Assembly (NCBI GenBank): GCA_002350805.1
Contig: DEFO01000042.1
Coordinates: 25,762 to 83,931 of the forward strand
Direction of reading: 5' to 3'
DNA length: 58,170 bases
DNA from: Prevotella sp. UBA2850
GTDB lineage: Bacteria; Bacteroidota; Bacteroidia; Bacteroidales; Bacteroidaceae
Of the stretch, positions 17,650-26,364 are shown one piece after another. The first letter of the stretch is position 1, and every line of letters begins with the position of its first letter. The notes under the pieces are model-generated. The model worked only from the letters and a program-made list of their open reading frames with translations, was not told the origin of the DNA and searched no databases. Position numbers and translations under genes: made by a program.

Positions 17650-20600
17650 TTAGAATCTAACATTCAGACCTACACTGAAATTGCGCGAATAGGGATAGTC
17701 GGTACCTCGCTCACGCTTCACCGTAGAGGTATAGAAGACATCGTTCATATAGAACAGCAGCTTCAGGCGCTGTATGCCATACCGCTTGAGGTTCGTGTTG
17801 TCGAACTCGTACGAGAGATTCAGTGTGCTCAGTTGCAGATAGTCGTAATCCTCCACGAAACGTGAGGTGGGACGGGTGCTTTGATTGATATTCACACCAT
17901 TCGTATCATATACGAAGCCTGCATATCGGGCAATGTCGCCAGGTTTCTGCCAACGGTCGGTCAATGCACGTGCATCGCAATTGTATCGCGGGTCGATGTC
18001 CTGCACCTTGTCAACCAAAGTCTGGTTGTACATCTGTCCACCCAAACGATAGCGGAAGGTGGCGTTCAGCTGGAATCCCTGCCATGAGAAGGTTGTACCA
18101 AACGTTCCCTCCACATCGGGGTCCTCACAACCGCCAATCACATAGTTGGCAGCATTCCAGGCACTAACCTTATTGCCATTCTTGTCGAGGAACATCTCCC
18201 GGCCCGTCAGTGGGTCAACGCCCAATGACTTGTTCACCCAGATAGAGTTGATGCTCTCGCCCTCCACAAAACGGACACGCGGGGCACGTGTGTTGACATC
18301 CGAGCTGTTGGCATTCATGGCAGCATCCTGTGTGTCGTTATAAGCCTTCAGCGAGTCAGAGATCTTCAGCAGCTTGTTCTTGTTGTGAATCATATTGCCA
18401 AACACGCTCCAATAGAGCTTGTGTGCACGGTCTTGAATGAGCACAGCCCTGGCCGAGAGTTCCCATCCACGGTTCTGCACCTCGCCGAGGTTGGCCATGT
18501 AGGTGCTGAAACCCAACGATGGCGGCAGTGTGACAGCCGTCAACAGGTCCTTGGTCTTTTTGTTGTAGTAATCGAAAGTAAGTTGGAAACGGTCGTTCAG
18601 CAATGCCAAATCGAATCCTACGTTGGCCTCATGCGTACGCTGCCACGCCAGGTCCTCATTACCCATGGCCATCAGCACGGCACCCACACCGTAGTGATAG
18701 CGCTGACCGGTCATATACTGATAAGTGGTCATTGCCTGATAAGGGTCGAAGTTCTGACTACCCGTCAGACCGTAGGTGGCACGCAACTTCAGACGGTTGA
18801 TCCAAGAGAGACTCTTCATGAAGGCCTCGTTGTGCATGTTCCAGCCGATACCGGCACTCCAGAAGGGAGCCCATCGCTTATCGGCACCGAAACGGCTCGA
18901 TGCATCCTCACGGAAAGAGAGGTCGAGCAGATAACGCTCATCATAGCTGTAATTCAGGTTGCCGAGGAAACCCATCAGGCGCGATGTGTACTCATCGCCA
19001 GAGGGTGCTCCGTTCTTTTCATACTGTGTACCGAAGCTGATAAAGTCAAGATTGTCGTTGGGGAATCCCTCAGCCATCACGGTGAATGTCTTGCTCTGCT
19101 CCTGCTGCACGTTCCAACCCAGGTTGGCATTCAGCACGTGAACATCCATCTGCTTGAAGTATGAGAGCACCAGTGAGCCATCGTAGTTGAACACGTCACC
19201 ACGGCTGGCAGTATACGATCCGCGACGGTCGAAGTCATCGCCCGTATAGTTGGCGAAGTCGGTATGCTTACCGCTCTTGAAAATATCGGCAGAGGTATTC
19301 TGCACCGTGAAGGCGAAACTGCCTTTCAGGCGCAGTCCGTTCATGATTTCCCAGTCAACGCCAAACTGGTTGGTCAGGTCGCGATAGCTACTGCCGTCTT
19401 TATAATTCAGTGTGGTGTTGTAAAGAGGATTATAAATAAAATTATTATAAATCACAGCCGACGGATAGCGGTCGTCAAGGTCTATCTGATAGATATAGTT
19501 GCCGTCGGCATCCTTCATCCTGACGTAGGGGTTCAGTGTGGCATAATTAGAAAAACTACCATAGGGCGAGTTCTTTGAACTGACGTTCGAGAATGTCAGT
19601 TGGTCGCGGAAGGTGATATTCTTATAGATATATTGCAGCTCCAATCCCATACCCATGCGCTCACGTCCCGATTTGCGCATCACACCGGGCGTGTTGTTGT
19701 AGTTCAGGTCCATGGCATAGCGGAAATTCTCAGAACCACCATCAATGCGGACTGAGTGTTTCTGACCGACCACCAGCTGATGAAGCGGTTGTGCCAGCCA
19801 GTCGGTATTCACACCGGCCTGAATCATCTGCAAACGGCGGTCGTAGGCCTGGTTCATACCAATCTGGTCGCTCACAGCATCCATATTGTAATACGACTTC
19901 TTCGAAGCGTCGTAGAGACCAGCCAGTTTTTCCAGTTCCAGCTTTTGCTCAGCATCACAAAGGTTATAGGCACTCAGGTCGGGCACATAGAAAGTCACAT
20001 CGGCATTGTAGCTCACAGCGAGTTTTCCGAACTTCGGTGTGTTGGTGGTGATGACAACCACGCCATTCGAGGCTCGCGAACCGTAAATGGCTGTTGCGGC
20101 GGCATCCTTCAGCAGTGTGAGGCTCTTCACGCGATACGGGTCCATGTCGAACACTTTCTCGGCAGTAGTCTCAAAACCATCGACAATGAAGATAGGCATG
20201 TTGGGATTGCCCTGATAGGTGTCGCTCATACTGGTGAGCGAGCCCGAGCCACGAATGGTGAAGTCGGGGATGGCATTAGGATTTGAACCCATCGAGTTGT
20301 TCTCTACCATCACAAACGAGGGGTCGATGTTCGAGAGCGACGAGAGAATATTCTGGTTACCACCCGTCATCAGCTCTTCTTGCGTGAATGTCTTGGCAGC
20401 ACCGGTAAAGCTCTCTTTGGTCTGCTGGTAGTAACCGTTCACCACCACTTCCTTGATCTCGTTGTCGGAGAGCAATACGATATCGCGGCTCACATCATTC
20501 ATACCCGCCTGAATGGTGGCATACTGCGTGGCCATGCTCACATACGAGAATTTCAGGATGGTCTGCTCAACAGGAATCTTGAAGGTATAGAATCCGTCGG

Positions 20601-21045
20601 CATCTGTCACTGTGCACACACGGCTCTCACCAATGCAAACGGGCACACCCACCAGCGGCTCACCGCTGTCGTCGCGCACATAGCCCTTGATGGTACGCTC
20701 GCGACCGCTCATCTTCTGCTGGGTGATGGTCACGATGTTTCCTTTCACGGTGTAAACACAGTTAATCAGGTTGGTCACTTGGCCGATAATGTCCTCAGCC
20801 GATTTGTTGGTTGCCCGAAGCGTGATTCTGGGCCAGTTCTTGGCCAGTTCCGCATCGTAGAAGAAGTCCAGCTTTGCCTTGCGATGAATCTCGTTCAGCA
20901 CTTGCTCAACAGGCACCGATTTCACGTCGATGCTCATCTTCGTGTCGGCTGGCATGGCCGCACGAGCATTGCCGGGAATGAGCAGCAGGGCTGCCAGCAG
21001 CAACAGAGAGCCGACGAATCGTTTCAGATGTCTTTTCTGTTTCAT
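17650..21045 (-). CDS. SusC/RagA TonB-dependent outer-membrane transporter with STN domain
   Basis: A 1131-residue TonB-dependent transporter. Order: signal peptide to about residue 30; STN (secretin/TonB N-terminal) signalling domain about 35-105 (IDVKSVPVEQVLNEIHRKA); carboxypeptidase-regulatory-like domain about 112-195 (IKGYVRDDSGEPLVGVPV); plug with the SusC signature (NMPIFIVDGFE, then LLKDAAATAIYGSRASNGVV); and a large beta barrel ending in FSVGLNVRF, the outer-membrane insertion signal. The STN domain matches the FecR and ECF sigma genes next to it: substrate binding would be relayed through FecR to the sigma factor. It forms the import pore with the downstream SusD. Confidence 0.94.
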   Translation of the reverse strand: MKQKRHLKRFVGSLLLLAALLLIPGNARAAMPADTKMSIDVKSVPVEQVLNEIHRKAKLDFFYDAELAKNWPRITLRATNKSAEDIIGQVTNLINCVYTVKGNIVTITQQKMSGRERTIKGYVRDDSGEPLVGVPVCIGESRVCTVTDADGFYTFKIPVEQTILKFSYVSMATQYATIQAGMNDVSRDIVLLSDNEIKEVVVNGYYQQTKESFTGAAKTFTQEELMTGGNQNILSSLSNIDPSFVMVENNSMGSNPNAIPDFTIRGSGSLTSMSDTYQGNPNMPIFIVDGFETTAEKVFDMDPYRVKSLTLLKDAAATAIYGSRASNGVVVITTNTPKFGKLAVSYNADVTFYVPDLSAYNLCDAEQKLELEKLAGLYDASKKSYYNMDAVSDQIGMNQAYDRRLQMIQAGVNTDWLAQPLHQLVVGQKHSVRIDGGSENFRYAMDLNYNNTPGVMRKSGRERMGMGLELQYIYKNITFRDQLTFSNVSSKNSPYGSFSNYATLNPYVRMKDADGNYIYQIDLDDRYPSAVIYNNFIYNPLYNTTLNYKDGSSYRDLTNQFGVDWEIMNGLRLKGSFAFTVQNTSADIFKSGKHTDFANYTGDDFDRRGSYTASRGDVFNYDGSLVLSYFKQMDVHVLNANLGWNVQQEQSKTFTVMAEGFPNDNLDFISFGTQYEKNGAPSGDEYTSRLMGFLGNLNYSYDERYLLDLSFREDASSRFGADKRWAPFWSAGIGWNMHNEAFMKSLSWINRLKLRATYGLTGSQNFDPYQAMTTYQYMTGQRYHYGVGAVLMAMGNEDLAWQRTHEANVGFDLALLNDRFQLTFDYYNKKTKDLLTAVTLPPSLGFSTYMANLGEVQNRGWELSARAVLIQDRAHKLYWSVFGNMIHNKNKLLKISDSLKAYNDTQDAAMNANSSDVNTRAPRVRFVEGESINSIWVNKSLGVDPLTGREMFLDKNGNKVSAWNAANYVIGGCEDPDVEGTFGTTFSWQGFQLNATFRYRLGGQMYNQTLVDKVQDIDPRYNCDARALTDRWQKPGDIARYAGFVYDTNGVNINQSTRPTSRFVEDYDYLQLSTLNLSYEFDNTNLKRYGIQRLKLLFYMNDVFYTSTVKRERGTDYPYSRNFSVGLNVRF

Positions 21046-21048
21046 GGA

Positions 21049-22203
21049 TTACTTGTTTTGATAGATATTTAATGTTTGATGATTTATGGTGATAGTGGTT
21101 CCGGTGACTGTCTCAATGGTCTCAATCGTTGGTTTGATATCCTCGTAACGACTCAGCGAACCAGAGAACTTACGACCGCCCAGACTGCTGTTGGAAAATT
21201 CTACCTTCAGACCATACCAGCGTGAAATAACGCTCATGATACGCTCTAGCGACCAGTTGTTGAACACAAACTCTCCCTCGTTCCAGGCCACAAAGGGCGC
21301 AGTGTCGATGTCTGTGACGGTCAACTGGGAATGAACCATTGACAATTCCTGGCCGGGTGTGAGCATCTGCTCGCGGCCGTCGTTGGCGGTAAAGCCGACA
21401 GAGCCTTTCACAAGGACGACATACATATCTTTGTGGTCTTCAGCATCACTCTTCCTGGTGTTGACCACAAATTCCGTTCCATAAACTTTCACATCGCCCT
21501 GGGGGGTATGCACCACAAACTGGCGGCTCTTGTCCTTGGCCACCATGAAGTAGGCCTCACCGTCGAGAATCACGTCGCGGCGGTCGCCGAAATGCTCGGG
21601 ATAGATGAGACGGCTGTCATAATTCAGGTGCACCAGCGTTCCATCGTCGAGTGTCACCCAGTATTCCTTGTTCTGATAGGTGGTGATGCGGCGGGCCTCT
21701 TCCAACTGCTCGGCAAAGTTGTCGTCCACATGATAAAGCGCTCGCTCCTCGGTCGACATCACCTCCTTGACTGCCTTGCCACTCAGGACTTCGGCACCAC
21801 TCTTACCCATTTTGCGACTCTGCTCCATGGCCAGCTGCACTTCCTCTGAGATTTCAGGCGGTGTGACACGTGTCTGCTCCCGGTGATACCAGAAGGTACC
21901 GCCCACCAGCAGCAACACCAGCACAGCGGCAATGCGGAAGAAGGGGAAACGAGAGCCCGATGACCGAGAGGCTTTCTCTGTCTTACCGATTCTTGCTTCC
22001 ATCTCACGAATGGCTTTCTGCACGTCAATGCTTTTCCTTCGGCGATAGTCGTCTTGCAGCGACTGCGGAGAAGAGAGCATCTGCAAATAGCTCTGCCTGT
22101 CGGGGCGTGCAGCCACCCAGGCATCCAGTTCCCTGCGCTCGTCATCATTCAGCGCATTGATGGTGTACTTATATAATAAGTCCGAAATACGACGGTTGTT
22201 CAT
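21049..22203 (-). CDS. FecR family anti-sigma factor
   Basis: A 384-residue inner-membrane protein that holds the ECF sigma factor inactive until signalled by the SusC STN domain. N-terminal cytoplasmic anti-sigma region with DELD-type start (ISDLLYKYTINALNDDERRELDAWV), one membrane segment about residues 85-105, periplasmic FecR domain (TLDDGTLVHLNYDSRLIYPEHFGDRRDVILDGEAYF pattern in two adjoining blocks), and C-terminal DUF4974 (NWSLERIMSVISRWYGLKVEF). It is encoded three bases upstream of susC and divergently from the sigma gene. Confidence 0.93.
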   Translation of the reverse strand: MNNRRISDLLYKYTINALNDDERRELDAWVAARPDRQSYLQMLSSPQSLQDDYRRRKSIDVQKAIREMEARIGKTEKASRSSGSRFPFFRIAAVLVLLLVGGTFWYHREQTRVTPPEISEEVQLAMEQSRKMGKSGAEVLSGKAVKEVMSTEERALYHVDDNFAEQLEEARRITTYQNKEYWVTLDDGTLVHLNYDSRLIYPEHFGDRRDVILDGEAYFMVAKDKSRQFVVHTPQGDVKVYGTEFVVNTRKSDAEDHKDMYVVLVKGSVGFTANDGREQMLTPGQELSMVHSQLTVTDIDTAPFVAWNEGEFVFNNWSLERIMSVISRWYGLKVEFSNSSLGGRKFSGSLSRYEDIKPTIETIETVTGTTITINHQTLNIYQNK

Positions 22204-22318
22204 GTTTTTTCTTCTGTTGGGTTAGGTTTTCTAACACTAACACGCTTTCACCGTCGTTTGGGATATCAAAAATCCCACTTTTTTTTCGTATTCAATAAGA
22301 AAATAGCACTTTTTTTCG

Positions 22319-22327
22319 TATTTTTGC
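22319..22327 (+). promoter_or_regulatory. -7 element of the ECF sigma gene
   Basis: TATTTTTGC fits TAnnTTTGC, 18 bases before the preferred ATG. Just upstream, a T-run followed by TTCGTATT occurs twice (around 22277-22292 and 22306-22322), a possible binding or slippage site in the divergent FecR/sigma intergenic region. Confidence 0.6.
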
Positions 22328-22344
22328 AGCAGATTATCAAAGGT

Positions 22345-22896
22345 ATGGACATCAGAGAGAGTACCCTGAAAGAATTCCAGGAAGGACGAATAGAGTCTTT
22401 CTACATGGAGCTTTATCCGTCACTGCTCAGCTATGCGCGGCGCGTCCTGGGCCCGGAACATGAGTTTCTGGCCGAGGACTGTGTGCAGGAAGCCATCTAC
22501 CGAGTCTACCAGAGCCGCCGGCAGTTTGACACTCCCCTGCAAATGCGCTCCTTTCTCTTTACGTGTATCCATAACGAAATCATCACCATTTTCCGGAAGA
22601 GCGACCGGAAGGAACGTTTTCTTGAGACTCGCGAGACCATCGACAACACGCTCATCGACGAGTTGGTGCTGCAAGAAACGCTCGACCGCCTCTATCTGGC
22701 CATCGACCAGCTGCCTGACCAGCTGCGCCGCATCTTCGAACTGAGTTTTGAGGAAGGACTGCGCCACAAGGAGATTGCAGCGATTCTGCAACTCTCGCCC
22801 CACACGGTGAAGAAGCAAAAGGCCAAGCTGATTCAACTGCTGCGCGAGCATTTCAAAGACGATGCCACCATGCTTTTCCTGCTGGCTGTCATCTGA
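22345..22896 (+). CDS. ECF RNA polymerase sigma factor (sigma-70 family)
   Basis: A 183-residue sigma factor with region 2 (FYMELYPSLLSYARRVLG, then AEDCVQEAIYRVYQSR) and region 4 (LPDQLRRIFELSFEEGLRHKEIAAILQLSPHTVKKQ, read in two blocks) separated by a short linker, and no other domains. It should direct transcription of the divergent FecR-SusCD operon and perhaps other genes. The longer frame from 22258 crosses the promoter at 22319-22327, so MDIRESTLKEF is taken as the start. It is encoded divergently from its FecR partner rather than in the same operon. Confidence 0.92.
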   Translation: MDIRESTLKEFQEGRIESFYMELYPSLLSYARRVLGPEHEFLAEDCVQEAIYRVYQSRRQFDTPLQMRSFLFTCIHNEIITIFRKSDRKERFLETRETIDNTLIDELVLQETLDRLYLAIDQLPDQLRRIFELSFEEGLRHKEIAAILQLSPHTVKKQKAKLIQLLREHFKDDATMLFLLAVI

Positions 22897-22968
22897 CTTT
22901 CCGCTGCTTTGTTACAAAAGAAAATGTATATGATACTCAAGGAGATGGCTCTTTGGGATAAAAAATCG

Positions 22969-22977
22969 TATCTTTGC
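22969..22977 (+). promoter_or_regulatory. -7 element of the CE15-GH43 operon
   Basis: TATCTTTGC, 33 bases before the CE15 start, indicates that the esterase operon has its own promoter separate from the ECF gene. Confidence 0.7.
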
Positions 22978-23010
22978 GGAAAAATCTAAACCCAAACAGA
23001 CTGACCGACC

Positions 23011-24243
23011 ATGATCTTGAGAAGATTCTTCACTGCACTCTGCGCCCTTCAGCTGGCGCTATGCTGCTGTCAGGCACAGATTCCGCTGGTCTACGACCGT
23101 GAGAACACGGGTGCCGGCTTTGCTCCTCCGGCCATGCCGGCGGCCAGTGAACTGCCCGTGGAGCACAATCTGCGCAACCCGCTGGCATGGAGCAACGGCA
23201 AGGGCAAGGTGCGCAAGTTCGCGAAGTGGGAACGGCGGCGCAACGAGATAGCGGCCCTCATTCAGCATTATGGCATCGGCACGAAGCCGGCCGTCGGCAA
23301 AGGGTGCGTGAAGGCACGCATGGACGGCGACACCTTGATAGTCGATGTCACGGTAAACGGACAGACGCTGACGCTACGCTCGGAAATCAGGTATCCCAAA
23401 GAGGGCAAAGCCCCCTATGCGCTGATGATTGGCACAAGCGGCATCTCACTGCCACATACTCTCTTCGACCACCGCCCCATCGCCACGATGGTGTTCCACG
23501 AGGCACAGGTGAACGACTATTCGCAATGGCGGCCTCACAAAGAACGGGGCGAGCATGCGTTCGACCACCTCTACCCCGACCTCGCACACAACGGTGCCTA
23601 CAGCCAGTGGGCATGGGGATTGAGCCGCCTGATAGATGGTCTGCAGCAGTTGGGCGAGGCCGTCACGCGCATCGACACACGGCGCATTGGGGTCACAGGT
23701 TGCTCGTATGCAGGCAAGATGGCCCTGTTCTGCGGAGCCTTCGACGAGCGTGTGGCACTGACCATCGCACAAGAACCTGGTGGCGGCGGTGCTGCGGCAT
23801 GGCGCGTCTCCCACACCATGGAGGGCGTGGAGAGCCTCGAGAAGACCGACTATCACTGGTTCATGGAGAGCATGCGCGACTCGTTCTCGGGCGAGAATGT
23901 CTACCGTCTGCCCTACGACCACCACGAGCTGTGCGCCATGATCTGCCCACGGGCACTGCTCATCATCGGCAATCCCGACTACCCATGGCTGGCCGACGAC
24001 GCGGCCCTGGCCTCGGCCCAGGCAGCAAAAACCGTCTGGCAGGCTTTCGGCATTGCCGACCGCATGGGCTACTCTGTTGTCGGGGGACATCCCCACTGCA
24101 TGCTTCCCGTCAGTCAGTATCCTGAGGTGCAGGCCTTTATCGACAAGTTTCTGTTGGGATGGCAGGCCAGGACCAGTGACATTGAGCGGGTGGAGAAGGT
24201 CGTAAAGCCATCAGGCGACCAGGCATTGACAACAGGACAATGA
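23011..24243 (+). CDS. CE15 glucuronoyl esterase
   Basis: A 410-residue exported alpha/beta hydrolase. It should cleave the ester between 4-O-methyl-glucuronic acid of xylan and lignin alcohols. The CE15 hallmarks are present: nucleophile Ser232 in GVTGCSYAGKMAL, Glu255 in AQEPGGGG exactly 23 residues later as in characterised bacterial CE15 enzymes, and His362 in GGHPHCMLP. Other family blocks are GLSRLIDGLQQ and YDHHELCAMICPRALLIIGNPDYPWL. The signal peptide ends near CCCQAQ. It is first in an operon with two GH43 genes. The Tyr-Ala after GCS, where most relatives have Arg-x-Gly-Lys, departs from the consensus. The last 20 residues look like a disordered tail. Confidence 0.88.
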   Translation: MILRRFFTALCALQLALCCCQAQIPLVYDRENTGAGFAPPAMPAASELPVEHNLRNPLAWSNGKGKVRKFAKWERRRNEIAALIQHYGIGTKPAVGKGCVKARMDGDTLIVDVTVNGQTLTLRSEIRYPKEGKAPYALMIGTSGISLPHTLFDHRPIATMVFHEAQVNDYSQWRPHKERGEHAFDHLYPDLAHNGAYSQWAWGLSRLIDGLQQLGEAVTRIDTRRIGVTGCSYAGKMALFCGAFDERVALTIAQEPGGGGAAAWRVSHTMEGVESLEKTDYHWFMESMRDSFSGENVYRLPYDHHELCAMICPRALLIIGNPDYPWLADDAALASAQAAKTVWQAFGIADRMGYSVVGGHPHCMLPVSQYPEVQAFIDKFLLGWQARTSDIERVEKVVKPSGDQALTTGQ

Positions 24244-24265
24244 AAAAGCAATAATGATAATCGAT

Positions 24266-26302
24266 ATGAAAAGGCTGACCGTTTTTTGTTTCTTGCTGAC
24301 GGCGGTGTCGGTGGCCGTGGCGCAGAATCCCGTCATTCGCGACCAGTTTACGGCCGACCCCACGGCAAGGGTATTTAATAATAAGGTGTATCTCTATCCC
24401 TCCCACGACATTGTGCCCCCCGAGGGACAGCGGCAAGACTGGTTCTGCATGGCTGACTATCATGTGTTCTCGTCGGAGAATCTGACCGACTGGACCGACC
24501 ATGGCGTCATCATCACCCAGAACAAAGTGCCCTGGGTGCAGCCCGACAGCTATTCCATGTGGGCTCCCGACTGCGTATGCAAGGACGGGAAGTATTATTT
24601 CTATTTTCCCTCGGCACCGAAAGGCACGGGCCGGGGCTTCGCCGTCGGCGTGGCTGTGGCCGAACGCCCTGAGGGTCCCTTTGTCTGCGAGTCGCAGCCC
24701 ATGGCCGGTGTGATGGGCATCGACCCCTGTGTGCTGGTCGACGACGACGGCCAGTCGTATATCTACTGGAGTGGCATGGGCATCCGTGGCGCCCGTCTGA
24801 AAGCCAACATGCTGGAACTCGACGGCGAACTGCAGGAGGTGCAGATGCCCCGCCACGAGGGAATGCCCGAGATGCCGCCGATGAAGGTGGGCGGACAAAC
24901 CATGGAAGGACTGCCCGACGGTTTCAAGGAAGGACCTTTCGCCTTCAAGCGCGGTGAGTGGTACTACCTCACCTTCCCCTGGGTGCGCGGCGACACCAGC
25001 GACGGGAAGAACCCCACCGAGACACTGGCCTACGCCATGTCGAAATCGCCATTGGGCCCGTGGGACTTCAAGGGCATCATCATGAAGGAGTGGGAAAACA
25101 AATGCTGGACCAATCACCACAGCATGGTGGAGTATCGCGGACAGTGGTATCTGTTCTATCATCACAATGACTTCTCGCCCCACTTCGACAAAAACCGCTC
25201 TGTCTGCATCGACCTTCTTCATTTCAATGCCGACGGAACGATTCAGGAGGTGACCCCCACCCTGCGCGGCGTGGGCATCAACCAGGCTACAGAACGGTTG
25301 GAAATCGACCGTTACAGCCGCGTGGACGGTGCCACATCGACCGCCTATGTCGACTCCTTGCAGCCCTTCAAGGGATGGTACGCTACCCTCCCGCGCGCCC
25401 AAAGCAGCCTCACCTACAACGATGTCGACTTCAGCTGCCTGACCGATGGCTATCTCATCGCCTCTGTCCGTGCCAACGCCAACACCCAGCTAGTGATTCG
25501 CGAGGGCAATGCCCGCGGCAAGGTCATTGCCCGGCTGAAGGTGGTCTGCATCACCGACGGACAGTTCCGACGCGACTACCGGGGCCAGTGGCTCACCGTG
25601 ACCACCCCGCTGGAGTATACTCCGAAAGGAGTTGCTGACCTCTATGTGGAGTGCGAGGGAACGGCCGTTGATGTAGACTGGCTGCAGTTCAAGAACCGGC
25701 CGGTCTATTTCTCGCCCGTGACGACGGCCACGGCCGGTCCCGACGACGACGGTTTCATCCGCCGCTGGCTGCTGCTGGAGCCCATCCGGCAGGACATCCG
25801 CTCGAATGTGGTGTTTACCAACTCATGGCTCCGCGAGGCTTTCTCGAAGACATACTTCAACCACCAGCTGACCGTGTTGCCCAAGGACGGCCAGAGAGTA
25901 AAGGCTGCCGCACAAACGCTGCGCTGGCATGCACTCGACAGCGAGAACTACAACATGAAACTCTTCCGCTTTGCCGAGAAATACGGTGAGCAGACCTATG
26001 GCTCTCTGTTCTGGTTGGTCACCTACATCGACTGTCCCGAGGAGATGGCTGGCGTGCGTCTGGCCGCTGGCTCGAATGGTGCATCCATGTGGTGGCTCAA
26101 CGGCGAAGAGGTGTTGTTGCTCGAAGGCGACCGCCGCATGGTGAAAGACGATGGTGTGTCGCAGCGGCTGACCCTGAGAAAAGGACGGAACATCCTGCGC
26201 GGAGCCGTCATCAACGGTCCTGGTCTGAGCGATTTCTGCGTGCGGTTTGTCGACGAGAAAGGCCAGCCTGTGAAGGGATATCAAGTGAGAAGTGAAAAGT
26301 GA
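24266..26302 (+). CDS. GH43 glycoside hydrolase with C-terminal accessory domains
   Basis: A 678-residue exported enzyme of GH43, a five-bladed propeller family of xylosidases and arabinofuranosidases. Catalytic blocks: DQFTADPTARVFNNKVYLYPS (first Asp, read in two blocks), GIDPCVLVDDDG (pKa-modulating Asp) and FKEGPFAFKR (general acid Glu). Residues about 345-490 form a CBM6-like jelly roll ending in DVDWLQFKNRP. The C-terminal 180 residues (FIRRWLLLEPI, then MWWLNGEEVLLLEGDRR) form a further beta-rich domain that I do not recognise by name; it resembles galactose-binding-like modules. A start four codons upstream (24254) is possible. The last residues (VRSEK) and stop codon lie inside a heptamer repeat array. 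Confidence 0.86.
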   Translation: MKRLTVFCFLLTAVSVAVAQNPVIRDQFTADPTARVFNNKVYLYPSHDIVPPEGQRQDWFCMADYHVFSSENLTDWTDHGVIITQNKVPWVQPDSYSMWAPDCVCKDGKYYFYFPSAPKGTGRGFAVGVAVAERPEGPFVCESQPMAGVMGIDPCVLVDDDGQSYIYWSGMGIRGARLKANMLELDGELQEVQMPRHEGMPEMPPMKVGGQTMEGLPDGFKEGPFAFKRGEWYYLTFPWVRGDTSDGKNPTETLAYAMSKSPLGPWDFKGIIMKEWENKCWTNHHSMVEYRGQWYLFYHHNDFSPHFDKNRSVCIDLLHFNADGTIQEVTPTLRGVGINQATERLEIDRYSRVDGATSTAYVDSLQPFKGWYATLPRAQSSLTYNDVDFSCLTDGYLIASVRANANTQLVIREGNARGKVIARLKVVCITDGQFRRDYRGQWLTVTTPLEYTPKGVADLYVECEGTAVDVDWLQFKNRPVYFSPVTTATAGPDDDGFIRRWLLLEPIRQDIRSNVVFTNSWLREAFSKTYFNHQLTVLPKDGQRVKAAAQTLRWHALDSENYNMKLFRFAEKYGEQTYGSLFWLVTYIDCPEEMAGVRLAAGSNGASMWWLNGEEVLLLEGDRRMVKDDGVSQRLTLRKGRNILRGAVINGPGLSDFCVRFVDEKGQPVKGYQVRSEK

Positions 26303-26339
26303 GAAGTGAGAAGTGAAAAGTGAAAAGAGATAAGTGACA
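26284..26339 (+). repeat. AGTGARA heptamer array at a gene 3' end
   Basis: Eight consecutive 7-bp units: AGTGAGA, AGTGAAA, AGTGAGA, AGTGAGA, AGTGAAA, AGTGAAA, AGAGATA and AGTGACA, with a degenerate TGACATG extension to about 26355. The first units encode the C-terminus and stop of the upstream GH43. The same heptamer occurs at 50161-50188 behind another gene on the other strand. Confidence 0.9.
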
Positions 26340-26364
26340 TGACATGTGACATGTGAAAAGTGCG

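Noticed and set aside
22258..22344. N-terminal extension of the ECF sigma factor
   Set aside because: The Phe-rich extension is translated T-rich promoter DNA; sigma region 2 begins normally from the ATG at 22345.
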